Below are positions 43,606-54,991 of a stretch of 64,000 bases of DNA, piece after piece. The notes beneath the pieces are model-generated. The model worked only from the letters and a program-made list of their open reading frames with translations. It was not told the DNA's origin and did not search any database. This DNA is from Perognathus longimembris pacificus (taxonomy: Eukaryota; Chordata; Mammalia; Rodentia; Heteromyidae), in assembly GCF_023159225.1 (NCBI RefSeq), contig NC_063161.1:1266495-1330494 (forward strand), read 5' to 3'. Within the stretch, counting starts at the first letter, position 1. Each line of letters opens with the position of its first letter. The position numbers and the translations under genes are program-made.

Positions 43606-45339
43606 TCCGCAGAGAGGCCATTCCTGGCCCGCGGGGCAGAGGTCAGAGGTCAGGCGCTCGGCCCCTCCCCCCTTAGGGAGGCAGGTTTCCTTCCGTCCCC
43701 ATCAGGGTGGAGCTGTCCACAGCCCAGTGCTGAACGCAGCCCTGCCTTCTGCCCCTGGCTCCTGGCTGGGGTGGAGGTGGCGGTAGAGATCTTGGCCCTG
43801 GCCACCCTCACCATCCCTGAAACCCCTCCCCCCCCACCATGGCTGACCTGGTCACAAGGTCATGCTTCGGTTGTTATGGGTTCTGAGGAGACCTGAGTGG
43901 GCTCTGGGCTCTAGGGGAACTTCCCCCACACACCCCACAGTCCCCTCTGCTGCCCCCGGAGGGCTGCCTGGCCCCAATGTCCCCCAAACCAGGGTGCCCT
44001 GCAGTGCTTAGGGCTGTGGCAGAAGAGAGCAATCTTCAAATCCAATCATCCGGTGCTCGCGTCGCAAAGGGAGGAGGAAGCAGAGGCCCGGGAGGGAGAG
44101 CGGGTTTGAGCGTCTTCAGGAGGACACGCAGGACTCCAGGACCGAAGCCTCCTCTCCTTGCCCAGGCCGCCAGTGCCCTGCTCCAGGACCACCCAGCCTG
44201 GTTCCTGGACAGAGGGGCACCTGGGCCGGGTTCTTACAGCTTCAGGGCCTCCCTAGGGCTCCAGTCCCTGCGTACCCATGTCCTCCTGCCCCCGAGGGAG
44301 CTGTGGGATCTCTTCCCTGCCCCAAGGGAGGTGTGCTGGCTCCTCCCTGCCCCCGAGGACTGAGATTGGCACCATCACCCAGTCCTGAGAGCCCTGGGCT
44401 TCGCCATTCGGCTGCCGCTGCAGCAATGCAGCCCAGACCGCCTGTCAGGGCCCGTGGGCGACCCGCCAGTGTGCAGGTGCCTGGCTGAGCATGACGCAGC
44501 CGGTCGTGGCATAGGGATCTGCAGAGTTGAAACCCTCCGTTCCTTGCTCTTCCTCCTAGGTGCACGCTGTGTCAGTAGCAACGAGAACCCTTTCTCTGCA
44601 AGGCCAAGCCGACGTCTGCGGGGTCTCAGAGGCCTGTGGCTGTGGGGGGACCTCCCGCTCCTCCGGCTCCTCCGGCTCCTCCCGCTCAGCGACCGGCTGG
44701 TTGCTCAGCGTCCGGGAGTCGCCAGCCCTCGCGTCTCAAGGCAGCTCTCTGGGCTGTTTCTCTGCTGTGGGTCTCAGGCAGCTCAGAGGCAGTGACACTG
44801 TCTCATCCAAACTCACTGGGGCGAACATTCACGGTGCATGGCTTTGTATGAAAGGCAGAAGGAAAGATGGAGGCAGGATGGAACGGGGGAGAGGAGGGAA
44901 TGAGGATAGAAGGAAAGAAGAGATGGAAGGGATGAAGGAAGGAAGGAAGAGAGGATGGGAGGGAGGAAAGATTATCTTGTTGGGCGGGTAGACAAGGGGA
45001 TCTGTTTAATTAGGATAGAGTGGGAGCGAGGGGTAAGTACCCAGGGGCTGGGGGCCCGAAGGCCACCACAAGGGTAGATGCCACGGCAGTGTCTGGCAAT
45101 GCCCACTCGCAGTGCACAAACCCAGCCGTCCCCGGAGTCAGCCAGCCCCCACTCATGCCCTGGGGGCATTTCCAAGGTGATGACACATTTCTTTGGGTGC
45201 CAAGGTGGGCCTGTGCCCAAACAACACGCCTGAGCTTGCAACCCCGGTCCTGGAAACGCAGCCTGACACCCACTCCCGTCCCTACTCTGCTTCCCTTAGA
45301 CAATGAATGGTTCGCAGTGGAGACAAATATTAATCTTAC
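43606..45339. other. Unique DNA, 1.7 kb
   Basis: GC-rich with small simple repeats: CTCCGGCTCCTCCGGCTCCTCC near 44,665 (seen as CTCCGG/CTCC steps) and GGAAGGAAGGAAG near 44,937. Open frames have no domain. No gene is supported. Confidence 0.4.
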
Positions 45340-46135
45340 AATCTTTTAAATAATAGCGTTATTGACTCACAGACCACGCCATTTACCCACAGAAACCATA
45401 ACGCTCAGAGATGTTTAGTGTAGTCGCACAGACAGGAAATCATTACCGCTCCCAATTTATACCCAAACGCTTTCTTCCCACCAGCAGTCGCTGCCCATTT
45501 CACCCGAATCCCAATCCCCGGGAAGCCACATCCGAACATCCTGCCGGCTCTGGACGTCGGGTGTGAATAGAACTGCAGCGTCCACGGTCTTTGCTGACGG
45601 GCTTTTGTCACTCAGGGCAACGTTTGCAGGTAGATCCACGTTTAATCCCACAGTAGAATTTCGTTTTATTTATAGCTAACAATGTTAGAATATTCCCTCC
45701 CATAGGTAAAGCACATTTTATTTATCCATTTGTCAATTTGCGCACATTTGGGCTGTTTCTTCTTTAGCTGCTTCCACTTGTCATAAATAAAGCTGCTATG
45801 AACACTCCTGGAAAGTCTTCATTTTTCTCGATTACGTGCATGGGAACAGAACTGCCGGGCCACACTGCGTCTCTGTGTCGAACAATCCGAGGAACAACAG
45901 GAGTGTTCCCCCGAGTTGCTGCGGCGTTCCCGTCCTTACCGACGATGCTTCAGGGCGTTGGGTTCTCCCCACCCTTAGCATCTTTGATGGGTTCTGGGCA
46001 CTTGTATTTCTTCTGCAGAGAAACGTTCACACAAATCATGTGTGCATTTTTAAGTTGGGCAGCTTTGTTTTAGAGGTGTGGGCTCTCTTTTTCCACTTGT
46101 AAGTGATCTGTACGTAGTTCGCTAAGGGTGGTTTC
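45340..46135 (-). mobile_element. L1 3' region, antisense
   Basis: Antisense L1 3'-end sequence: 'gcttttgtcactcagggcaa', 'gtagaatttcgttttatttat', 'tttatttatccatttgtca', 'ataaagctgctatgaacac' and 'cagaactgccgggccacac' follow the familiar order. The poly-A side is at the lower coordinates. It is diverged, with no frame. Confidence 0.75.
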
Positions 46136-46356
46136 AATTCCATGTGTCAGTTGATGAAGACAGTGTGTCATGATGAATGCCACGTCTTCTAGCATCCCCC
46201 CCTCTCTCCCAACCCCACCCGTCCCTCACAATACCTGGTTCCACGGGCACAGGTGGACAGCACACATTCTGCATGCACCCCCAGCCTTTCCTCTCTCCAG
46301 TCATCTGCACCCCTCCGCTTGACCTCCACCCCCTCAGACAGGACTTATCCCACTGG

Positions 46357-46387
<31 letters not shown>

Positions 46388-46400
46388 GCATTCCGCACAC
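46136..46400. other. Insert with a GT microsatellite inside L1 sequence
   Basis: Unassigned C-rich sequence followed by a pure GT run (46,359-46,387, about 14 dinucleotides). It separates two antisense L1 3' segments. Confidence 0.4.
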
Positions 46401-48692
46401 TTTATAGATGCTGATAGTTTAGATCTAAGCTGCACATAAGAGAGAAAACATGACCCCTTTGTATCTCTGAGCCTGACTTAATTCACTTAACGTATTTTTT
46501 CCTAGAGCCCTTTTAACAATACGAGCACAAGTCCCTTATCCGCTAAGTAATTAAAAACAAACCAACCCGGAGCCCGTGTTCCGCAGATTGCCTTTTCTGG
46601 ATGGCATCGTTTGAATCATGAGCTTTAATTCTGGAGATGTGACCTCCGACAGCTCCTGTATCTTGGGATTGCTTGTGCTATTGGCGCTCTGCTTAAAGAA
46701 CGGCCTAAGCTCAAGCGGTGAACATGCGCGGCTTGTTCTCTTAGTGTTTTCAGAGTTTTGCCATTTAGCTCCTTCTTCCACTCCGAGTAAATCCTGTGCA
46801 TTCTATGGGGCGGAGGAGCCGAACTGCGGACTTCCATGTTACAGGCGGAGGGAGACTGTCCTTCCTCCCGTGGAAGCGCATCTCAGACCCACAGAGACAT
46901 GGACCGCAGAGCAATGGGGTTGTTCCGGAAGCTTCCATGCCACTCTCACACCTGCAGGCCTTCCCTGCCGCAGCGTTCGGCTGTGGACGCTGGGTCGGGG
47001 CCCCCCTGACTCCGCTGCTGCATACTTGAAGTAGCTCTGTAACATGGAACAGAATGAGTCCTCTTTGTTCCTCCTTTTCAGCACTGCTGTGTCCATTCCA
47101 GATCCGCTAGGCTGCCACATGAATTTTAAGATTTGTTTGTATATTACAAAGAGTCAGGTGGGTTTTTACTAAGTATCACATTGAATCTTCATATTGATTT
47201 GGGGATTACTTTCATCTTAACGGTATTAGCTTTTATGACACATGAACACGAGAAGCCCTTCCATTTGTTTCAAGCTACTTTTAATGTTCAAGAGTTTTAT
47301 AAATTTCAGAGTAAAATTTGAATTTTACTTGTTAAAGTTACTTCTAAATATTTTGTTCTTCTGGCTACTACTGTGCATGAAATTTAAAAAAATAAATATG
47401 GGACTTTTCATTATAGCTGTCTATAAATACAATTTTTATATGGGCTTTAATTCCAGGACATTCCTTAATTCACTTGTCAATCTGAATAGTTGCTGGCAGA
47501 TTACTTAGGAATGTTTGCAAACAAGGTCATAATGCAGGCAAATAGAAATTTTATTCTTCTCTTACTCTTGATCTTAGAGAGAACCTACTCCTTTACCATT
47601 AAGTATTATTTTAGAGGTGTTTACTTTTACTTCCGTTTATTGGGTTGGAGAAGTTTTCTTTGTTCCTAATTTGACATCAGGTTTGTGATACTTTTTCTTA
47701 TCACCAGGCAGTATTGAGTATTGTTATAGACTTTTCTTCCTATAATGAAGTGACCTTTTTATTATATGTTGCATTAACCTATCTGGGGTGACAACCTTGA
47801 GCTGGCGGGGAGCCGGTCCTGTCCTGAAAAGCCACCCTGTTCGTGTGTGTTCTGTTGGGGGTGTTGGCGAGGGACACTGGAGGGGTGTTTTCTTGTTATG
47901 TCTTCCTGGTTTTAGAGCTAAGGCAATAAAGATTTTGTGGAATGGTTGGGAAGGGTCCCCCGTCTTGCTTTGGAAAGTCAATAAAGAATTTGTATCCTTT
48001 TCTAAGTATCTGGTAGAATTGATTAGTAAAGACTCTAGGCCTAGATTTTCAATTCTTGGTATTGTTTTCCCTTCTCAAGAATTCTTTTAATTTTGGCAAA
48101 GGGCAAATACCATAAAATTTCCTAATTCTAAGTCTCGTAATAAAAGGCGCTCAAGTTGTGTGTACCAAACCTGCAGGACTCTGTCCTGCAAAATGGAAGT
48201 GCTGGGTGGCCATTTTTTCATGAACCCTTGGTTGCACCCATGCATTTAGTTAATGCGAATTGTGCTGCCCTAAGATTTGGTATTTGTCAGGTCCGAGTGC
48301 TGTGTGTGAAGAACCAGAACTTATATTAAAAATTTAAGGACAAATTTCCTGTGTGTGACATTCTTGGTTAGCCATTATTTCCCTTTCATAATTCAGGTGT
48401 GTTGCTGGCCTCCTTCTGGCCCAGTGTTTCTCATAAGGAGTCACGTGCTTGTCTCAGGAGAATAGCATGACAAGTCATTGTTTTCGTGACGGTTTCCGTC
48501 TTTGTATTTATCTCTTTGTAAGTATTATTGCTCTGACATGTCTGTAGAATTCTGTTTTTTTTATCCTGCTTAGTGTTTGTCGAGCAGCTTTAATGTATCG
48601 GTTAATTGCTTTCCATAAACTTTAGTCTGCCCTCGCTAATTTTTTTTAATTTCACAATTTTCTTTCCTGTGACTATGGTCAAACATCGATAT

Positions 48693-48726
<34 letters not shown>

Positions 48727-48900
48727 ACGTGTGTTACAGCCTATTTTCCTCCAATTCTTTTCCACACAGTGTGAAATTTCTGATGTCAGTCCTCAGCAGA
48801 CGCAGCTTGGGGAAATTGCTCTATTGGACTGGTTTTGACCTTATTCTTGATCAGTATATTAAGCTAAATACCTCTTCATTGATTTCTGACTGACTGTTCC
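46401..48900 (-). mobile_element. L1 3' region and ORF2 remnant, antisense
   Basis: First a second antisense 3' segment ('cataagagagaaaacatgac', 'tctctgagcctgacttaatt'), then antisense ORF2: 'atattgatttggggattac' (47.19 kb), 'ctacttttaatgttcaag' (47.27), 'ttaattcacttgtcaatc' (47.47) and 'atctggtagaattgattag' (48.01). The order fits a minus-strand L1 read from its C-terminus. The GT run at 48,694-48,725 interrupts it. Frames are destroyed. Two 3' segments suggest two nested or adjacent L1 copies. Confidence 0.7.
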
Positions 48901-48974
48901 CTGCTCTCATATAATAAATTCAGGATGGCCCAGTTTTCAAGCCAGTCTTCGAGGCCCATTCTGACCCAAGGATT

Positions 48975-49290
48975 ACCCTTCATGGCTGCCTCTTCTCTTG
49001 GTTCTCCTTGGTCACTGTGGAGTCCATGTTTAACTTAGTGCTTTGATAGACCAACAGGATAACTAGCTGACTAACATCGTGATTTCCTAGGGCATCTTTC
49101 GGTTCAAGTATGGTGTCTCCGATGGCGTCCGTTCCTTTGGGAGGGCCTGGGTGGCTTGTGTTGACATAGAGCGACCTTCCTCTCGGGCACAGCGCCTGAC
49201 GAGCAGCTCCAGCCTCGACGGTGTCCATCTTCTTGGCTCCTACGTGGAGCTCAGCCCTGTGCACTTGAACCAAGGCCCCCAGCACTCAGA
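48975..49290 (-). other. 101-codon open frame beside the L1, unidentified
   Basis: The minus frame 48,980-49,285 is less compositionally skewed than other frames here and ends with TGA. It reads as an ordinary mixed-composition peptide (for example the residues SQLVILLVYQSTKLN). It lies just upstream of where the minus-strand L1 would begin, so it may be L1 5' sequence, a processed-pseudogene fragment or chance. I do not recognise it and do not call it a gene. Confidence 0.25.
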
Positions 49291-49495
49291 GCTCCTAATC
49301 TCCGAGTGGGGACTGGATGTAAGTGGGGAGGGGACCCCCGACCTCGTGGTCATATATTTTCTAGAATTTACCTGCTATACGTTGTGGGCAGCACAGAGAG
49401 AGGCGGGCCTCTGCACTTCTCTCTGCAGCGTGGGAGCTGGGAGCTGGGGCCGAATCCGTCCCTTGGGCTACAGACCAGCAGTGGAGCTGCCGTGA

Positions 49496-49680
49496 AGCCG
49501 AGCGGGGAGGCAGAGACCACCGCGGGCAGCTGTCCAGCGGGGAGGCAGAGACCACTGCGGGCAGCCGTCGGGCGGGGAGGGGAGGCAGAGACCACCGCGG
49601 GCAGCTGTCCAGCGGGGAGGCAGAGACCACTGCGGGCAGCCGTCGGGCGGGGAGGCAGAGACCACCGCGGGCAGCCGCGC
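49496..49680. repeat. 35-bp minisatellite, about 5 copies
   Basis: Unit about 35 bp: CGGGGAGGCAGAGACCACCG, then CGGGCAGCTGTCCAG or TGCGGGCAGCCGTCGGG in alternation, so two unit types interleave. One unit has an extra GGGGA. Confidence 0.9.
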
Positions 49681-50265
49681 TCCTCCCAACGCGCAGACGA
49701 TATGCATAAAGCATCTTCATTTGCCTAATGCGTGTAAAACAACTTTCAAAGACGCTGCTTGTGTTGAAAAATAATCTCCCCTGGTGGGGGCTGGGGGATC
49801 GAGTTCCAGGGCTCCTCAAACCCCTGAGTTATTTTTCCATACCCTTCTCATGATCAGTAAATGAGGCCTCGCATGCACAATGGGAATGCAAAAACCCGAG
49901 CTAAAGAACCCAGAGCCTAAAAGAAAACATCAGAGACCCAGGACTCCTGAGATTGAAGAGGAGTCAGGGGGAAGGTTCTGGATGGCAAGAAGCTCAGTCC
50001 AGCCTGTTGTGGCTGTCCCCCCCCCCTGCCGCCCCCACCAGCAGCGCTGTGGGAGTTTGCAGCCCGGGAAGCAATGCAAGGCTCGGGGGCATGAGAGCTC
50101 GCGCGGCCCCGAGGCCCGGGGGGGGGGGCATGGGGGGATGGGAAGAGCTCTAAGCCCCTGCCACTCCCGGGGGCACAGACAGGATGCCAGGAAACCTCCC
50201 GTGCCTGGCTGGAAAGTCAGCGCCCACAGGACAGCCGCAGCCAAGTCCTCCCCAAAACCAAGAGA
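49681..50265. other. Unique spacer with a small AT-rich piece
   Basis: The part 49,695-49,765 (CGATATGCATAAAGC, CTTCATTTGCCTAATGC) has octamer/homeodomain-like words (ATGCATAA, TTTGCCTAAT) and could be a small enhancer fragment. The rest is unassigned; C and G runs lie near 50,020 and 50,120. Confidence 0.3.
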
Positions 50266-50897
50266 GTGGCTCCTCCTCTGTGAGCAGCTCCTCCTCGGTG
50301 AGCAGCTCCTCCTCTGTGAGCAGCTCCTCCTCGGTGAGCAGCTCCTCCTCTGTAAGCAGCTCCTCCTCTGTGAGCAGCTCCTCCTCTTGGCAGATCACCC
50401 TCTGTGAGAGCTCCTCCTCTGTGGGCAGCTCCTCCTCGGTGAGCAGCTCCTCCTCGGTGAGCAGCTCCTCCTCTGTGAGCAGCTCCTCCTCGGTGAGCAG
50501 CTCCTCCTCGGTGAGCGGCTCCTCCTCTGTGAGCGGCTCCTGCTCTGTGAGCAGCTCCTCCTCTGTGAGCAGCTCCTCCTCTGTGGGCAGCTCCTCCTCT
50601 GTGGGCAGCTCCTCCTCTGTGAGCAGCTCCTCCTCTGTGAGCAGCTCCTCCTCAGTGAGCAGCTCCTCCTCTGTGAGCAGCTCCTCCTCTGTGAGCAGCT
50701 CCTCCTCTGTGGGCAGCTCCTCCTCTATGAGCAGCTCCTCCTCTGTGAGCAGCTCCTCCTCTGCGGGGAGCTCCTCCTCTGTGAGCAGCTCCTCCTCTGT
50801 GAGCAGCTCCTCCTCTGTGGGCAGCTCCTCCTCTGTGGGGAGCTCCTCCTCTGTGAGCAGCTCCTCCTCTGTGGGCAGCTCCTCCTCTGTGGGGAGC
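50266..50897. repeat. 18-bp minisatellite, about 35 copies
   Basis: Unit 18 bp: GAGCAGCTCCTCCTCTGT, with TCGGT, GTGGGCAG and GAGCGG variants and one break at 50,385-50,410. Being a multiple of 3, it leaves frames open: poly-Ser/Val on plus, and a 397-codon minus frame (50,150-51,343) with six-residue repeats of LTEEEL. Its non-repeat ends are low-complexity and show no domain, so it is not called as a gene. Confidence 0.95.
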
Positions 50898-51312
50898 CAT
50901 GCTGGTTCCTGCGTGGGAACCGGAGAGGTGGGAAACAGCCAGGGAAGAAAGGAGGAGCCGGCGGCGGCAAGGGGAGGGCAGGACGGAGGGAGGGAGGGTG
51001 GGGTGCAGCCCTGCAGCCCCGATGGGATGCCTGAGGCCGGCCTGCTGCTTTCCATGTGGAAATCCAAGGAGCCCGAACCCTGGGCGCTGGCCACACCCCC
51101 TCTAGGTGCCAAGACAGGAGGTCCCCCCCCAATACCCCACGGCGCAGGCGCTGCGGCCGCCCTTGCTGCACCCACGGGCATGCGGGGGCCGGACAGGCGG
51201 CCCTGGTGACCAGACCACACCCGGGGAGCTGAGGTAAGGAGGACCCGGAAGGAGGGCGGGGCCCCGCGGAGCCGGCAGGGCTGTGGGGAGGGTCTGGATG
51301 AGCCATTGACCG
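50898..51312. other. GC-rich spacer between two arrays
   Basis: Unrepeated, CpG-containing, purine-rich near 50,940-51,000. No gene was seen. Confidence 0.35.
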
Positions 51313-53265
51313 CCCCCCGCCATGGTGGGGACGCCCCGCTCACCGTGCGCAGACCTCGACCTCGAGTGACCCCGCGATGGTGGGGACGCCCCGCTCACCG
51401 TGTGGAGACTTCGAGTGACCCCTCGATGGTGGGGACGCCCCGCTCACCGTGCGCAGACCTCGAGTGACCCCTCGAGTGACCCCGCGATGGTGGGGACGCC
51501 CCGCTCACCGTGCGCAGACCTCGACCTCGAGTGACCCCGCGATGGTGGGGACGCCCCGCTCACCGTGTGGAGACTTCGAGTGACCCCTCGATGGTGGGGA
51601 CGCCCCGCTCACCGTGCGCAGACCTCGAGTGACCCCTCGAGTGACCCCGCGATGGTGGGGACGCTCCGCTCACCGTGCGCAGACCTCGAGTGACCCCGCG
51701 ATGGTGGGGACGCCCCGCTCACCGTGCGCAGACCTCGAGTGACCCCGCGATGGTGGGGACGCCCCGCTCACCGTGCGCAGACCTCGAGTGACCCCGCGAT
51801 GGTGGGGACGCCCCGCTCACCGTGCGCAGACCTCGAGTGACCCCGCGATGGTGGGGACGCCCCGCTCACCGTGCGCAGACCTCGAGTGACCCCGCGATGG
51901 TGGGGACGCCCCGCTCACCGTGTGGAGACCTCGACCTCGAGTGACCCCGCGATGGTGGGGACGCCCCGCTCACCGTGCGGAGACCTCGACCTTGAGTGAC
52001 CCCGCGATGGTGGGGACGCCCCGCTCACCGTGTGGAGACCTCGAGTGACCCCGCGATGGTGGGGACGCCCCGCTCACCGTGTGGAGACCTCGAGTGACCC
52101 CGCGATGGTGGGGACGCCCCGCTCACCGTGTGGAGACCTCGAGTGACCCCGCGATGGTGGGGACGCCCCGCTCACCGTGCGCAGACCTCGAGTGACCCCG
52201 CGATGGTGGGGACGCCCCGCTCACCGTGCGCAGACCTCGAGTGACCCCGCGATGGTGGGGACGCCCCGCTCACCGTGCGCAGACCTCGAGTGACCCCGCG
52301 ATGGTGGGGACGCCCCGCTCACCGTGCGCAGACCTCGAGTGACCCCGCGATGGTGGGGACGCCCCGCTCACCGTGCGCAGACCTCGAGTGACCCCGCGAT
52401 GGTGGGGACGCCCCGCTCACCGTGCGCAGACCTCGAGTGACCCCGTGATGGTGGGGACGCCCCGCTCACCGTGCGCAGACCTCGACCTCGAGTGACCCCG
52501 CGATGGTGGGGACGCCCCGCTCACCGTGTGGAGACTTCGAGTGACCCCTCGATGGTGGGGACGCCCCGCTCACCGTGCGCAGACCTCGAGTGACCCCTCG
52601 AGTGACCCCGCGATGGTGGGGACGCTCCGCTCACCGTGCGCAGACCTCGAGTGACCCCGCGATGGTGGGGACGCCCCGCTCACCGTGCGCAGACCTCGAG
52701 TGACCCCGCGATGGTGGGGACGCCCCGCTCACCGTGCGCAGACCTCGAGTGACCCCGCGATGGTGGGGACGCCCCGCTCACCGTGCGCAGACCTCGAGTG
52801 ACCCCGCGATGGTGGGGACGCCCCGCTCACCGTGCGCAGACCTCGAGTGACCCCGCGATGGTGGGGACGCCCCGCTCACCGTGTGGAGACCTCGACCTCG
52901 AGTGACCCCGCGATGGTGGGGACGCCCCGCTCACCGTGCGGAGACCTCGACCTTGAGTGACCCCGCGATGGTGGGGACGCCCCGCTCACCGTGTGGAGAC
53001 CTCGAGTGACCCCGCGATGGTGGGGACGCCCCGCTCACCGTGTGGAGACCTCGAGTGACCCCGCGATGGTGGGGACGCCCCGCTCACCGTGCGCAGACCT
53101 CGAGTGACCCCGCGATGGTGGGGACGCCCCGCTCACCGTGCGCAGACCTCGAGTGACCCCGTGATGGTGGGGACGCCCCGCTCACCGTGCGCAGACCTCG
53201 ACCTCGAGTGACCCCGCGATGGTGGGGACGCCCCGCTCACCGTGTGGAGACCTCGAGTGACCCCG
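51313..53265. repeat. 49-bp CpG-dense minisatellite, about 40 copies, with a 961-bp internal duplication
   Basis: Unit 49 bp: CTCGAGTGACCCCGCGATGG, TGGGGACGCCCCGCTCACCG, TGCGCAGAC; about 7 CpG per unit. The period was checked (51,721 to 51,770). Some units have an extra CTCGAC or CCTCGAGTGAC, or TGTGGAGAC for TGCGCAGAC. The rare variants ACGCTCCGC (51,661 and 52,622) and CTTGAGTGA (51,991 and 52,952) are both 961 bp apart, showing that a block of about 20 units was duplicated as one piece. Confidence 0.95.
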
Positions 53266-53845
53266 CTGGAATAAACACAGCCAGCCCGGCTGGAGCCCCG
53301 CTGGATTTGGTGAAGAAATGCGAGGCCGGCGCCCGTGGCCCCCAGCGGGGGAGCGGGCAGCTCCGCCGGGGACGCGGGGGCACGCAGGGCCACGGAAGGG
53401 CTCCCCACCGTTCCACGCTCGCGTGCGGATCCACAAACAGCCCGTGGCCGTCGGTCGCCCACTGGAGTGGGTGGAAGCCCGGGGCGGTGCAGAGCTCAGA
53501 GAGCAGCCGGGAGGCGCGCACAGCCGCAGGGGTCCCCGCCTCCACTGCGCCGGGGACCCAAGGGAAGCAAAGCTGCTTCTCTCTATTTCTGGGTGGGGAC
53601 ATCTTGGGATTCCCACCCAGGACCCTCGACCACCTGGAACTCCAGCGTGGCTGCTGACTCGGGTTCTTTACTACAAGCCGTGGGCCCTCGGGCTGGCATG
53701 GGGCCGAGTGCCCCCCCCCCCCCGCGCCAGGGCCCGGCCCCACACCCCACAGGGTCGCCATCTCCTAAGGGAGCAGGACGACGTTCATCCCAGCAGCGGG
53801 GGCTCCCAGGCGCAGAAATCCCGCCAGAGGCCTGGCGACTTTGCC
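53266..53845. other. Unique GC-rich DNA
   Basis: CpG-containing, with a C-run at 53,711-53,722. Overlapping frames without domains. No gene is supported. Confidence 0.35.
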
Positions 53846-54020
53846 CGGAGGATAAAGGCGAGTTATCTCAGCTCGAGAACACGTGGAAAACTACTCGATT
53901 ACATTACAATGCGTTATTATTTTTTTTCATTAAGATGTCAAATTTTAATTGCGCCACAGAAAAATACCTTGGTTTCCCCTGCCTTCTTGTTTATTCTAAG
54001 AGAGAAAGTATGACTTGAAA
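53846..54020. promoter_or_regulatory. Candidate enhancer fragment
   Basis: AT-rich: GCGAGTTATCTCAGC, CTCGATTACATTACAATGCG, TTTTTTTCATTAAGATG and TTTTAATTGCGCCAC. Homeodomain and GATA-like words, no frame, no repeat match. Confidence 0.3.
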
Positions 54021-54190
54021 ACACAACCCTGGATAGACTGGAGGGATTGAGCAAAAGGCAACGTTACTTTTCCACAACAAGGAAGCGGGGACCCCCGTCT
54101 TGAGCCCCCCCCCACCGCTCCCCAACCTCAGGGACAGGAGGGAGGTGTCTGGCAGCCGGCCCAGAAAAGCTCAGCTGCTCTCAAATGCCT
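54021..54190. other. Short unassigned spacer
   Basis: No feature recognised; a C-run lies near 54,105-54,113. Confidence 0.3.
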
Positions 54191-54420
54191 GGGAGCAGAT
54201 GAGCATTGAAGATGCCGCAGGATTCTGGTAATTTATTAATGAGATCGCATCGCAGGTGCGGGCGTCCTTTCTGCCCTGGTGCTTCCGGCAGGAGAAGAGT
54301 TTGTTTCATTCCAAAGTTTCCAAGAAAGCTTAAAATAAAAACTGGATAGGAAACTATGCCCAGCAAGCTTGTCCTCAGGAACAAGAGAATTTCTAGAAAG
54401 TTAAGCACAATGAAAGGGAA
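54191..54420. promoter_or_regulatory. Possible enhancer fragment
   Basis: AT-richer block with GATTCTGGTAATTTATTAATG, read as GGTAATTTATTAATGAG, then GAGATCGCATCGC and AAGCTTAAAATAAAAACTGG. It could also be an unrecognised old repeat. No supported frame. Confidence 0.22.
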
Positions 54421-54991
54421 GGGGACCTGTGCCTCTCCGGAAGCCCTCTCGGGAGTAGGGTCTTGGAGGAGGATGGCCAGCTGGGCGTGCACAGTCCCGC
54501 CACGTGAAGGCCGCTGTTCCCAGTGATGGGGACCACGGTGGAGCAGATCCCGAGGCTCCCCGCCCGGGGGACGCACACCTGGGGCCGGAACAATTGAGTC
54601 ACAATAGACTCACACACGGAGCAAAACCCCACGGAGAAGAACGCGGGACCCCAGAGAGAAAACCTGGCCGGGCCTCGGCGCACCCTTGCGCAGTTCAGTT
54701 AGACACCACGTGGGCCCAGCCCCTCACCAAGCCTGCCGGCATCTGATGCAAAAATCATTCTCACCGTGACACCAGCGTGGATGGATCTGAGGACCGTGTG
54801 TGTGCAGCAATGGCTTTAATCATCATGATCGCCTTACCACCACTCAGCACTTCACCAGAGAGGGACCGCCATGGCACATGCTCCCCTGGCAGCCTGGGAG
54901 ATGGCAGGGCAGGGTGAGGCTCCGAAGGGTGAGATAACAGCATGGAGGGTGGAACACAGCACACGAAGGGATGGTGGCTGCTCACAGCTGC
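54421..54991. other. Unique spacer
   Basis: Nothing recognised; moderate GC. Confidence 0.3.
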
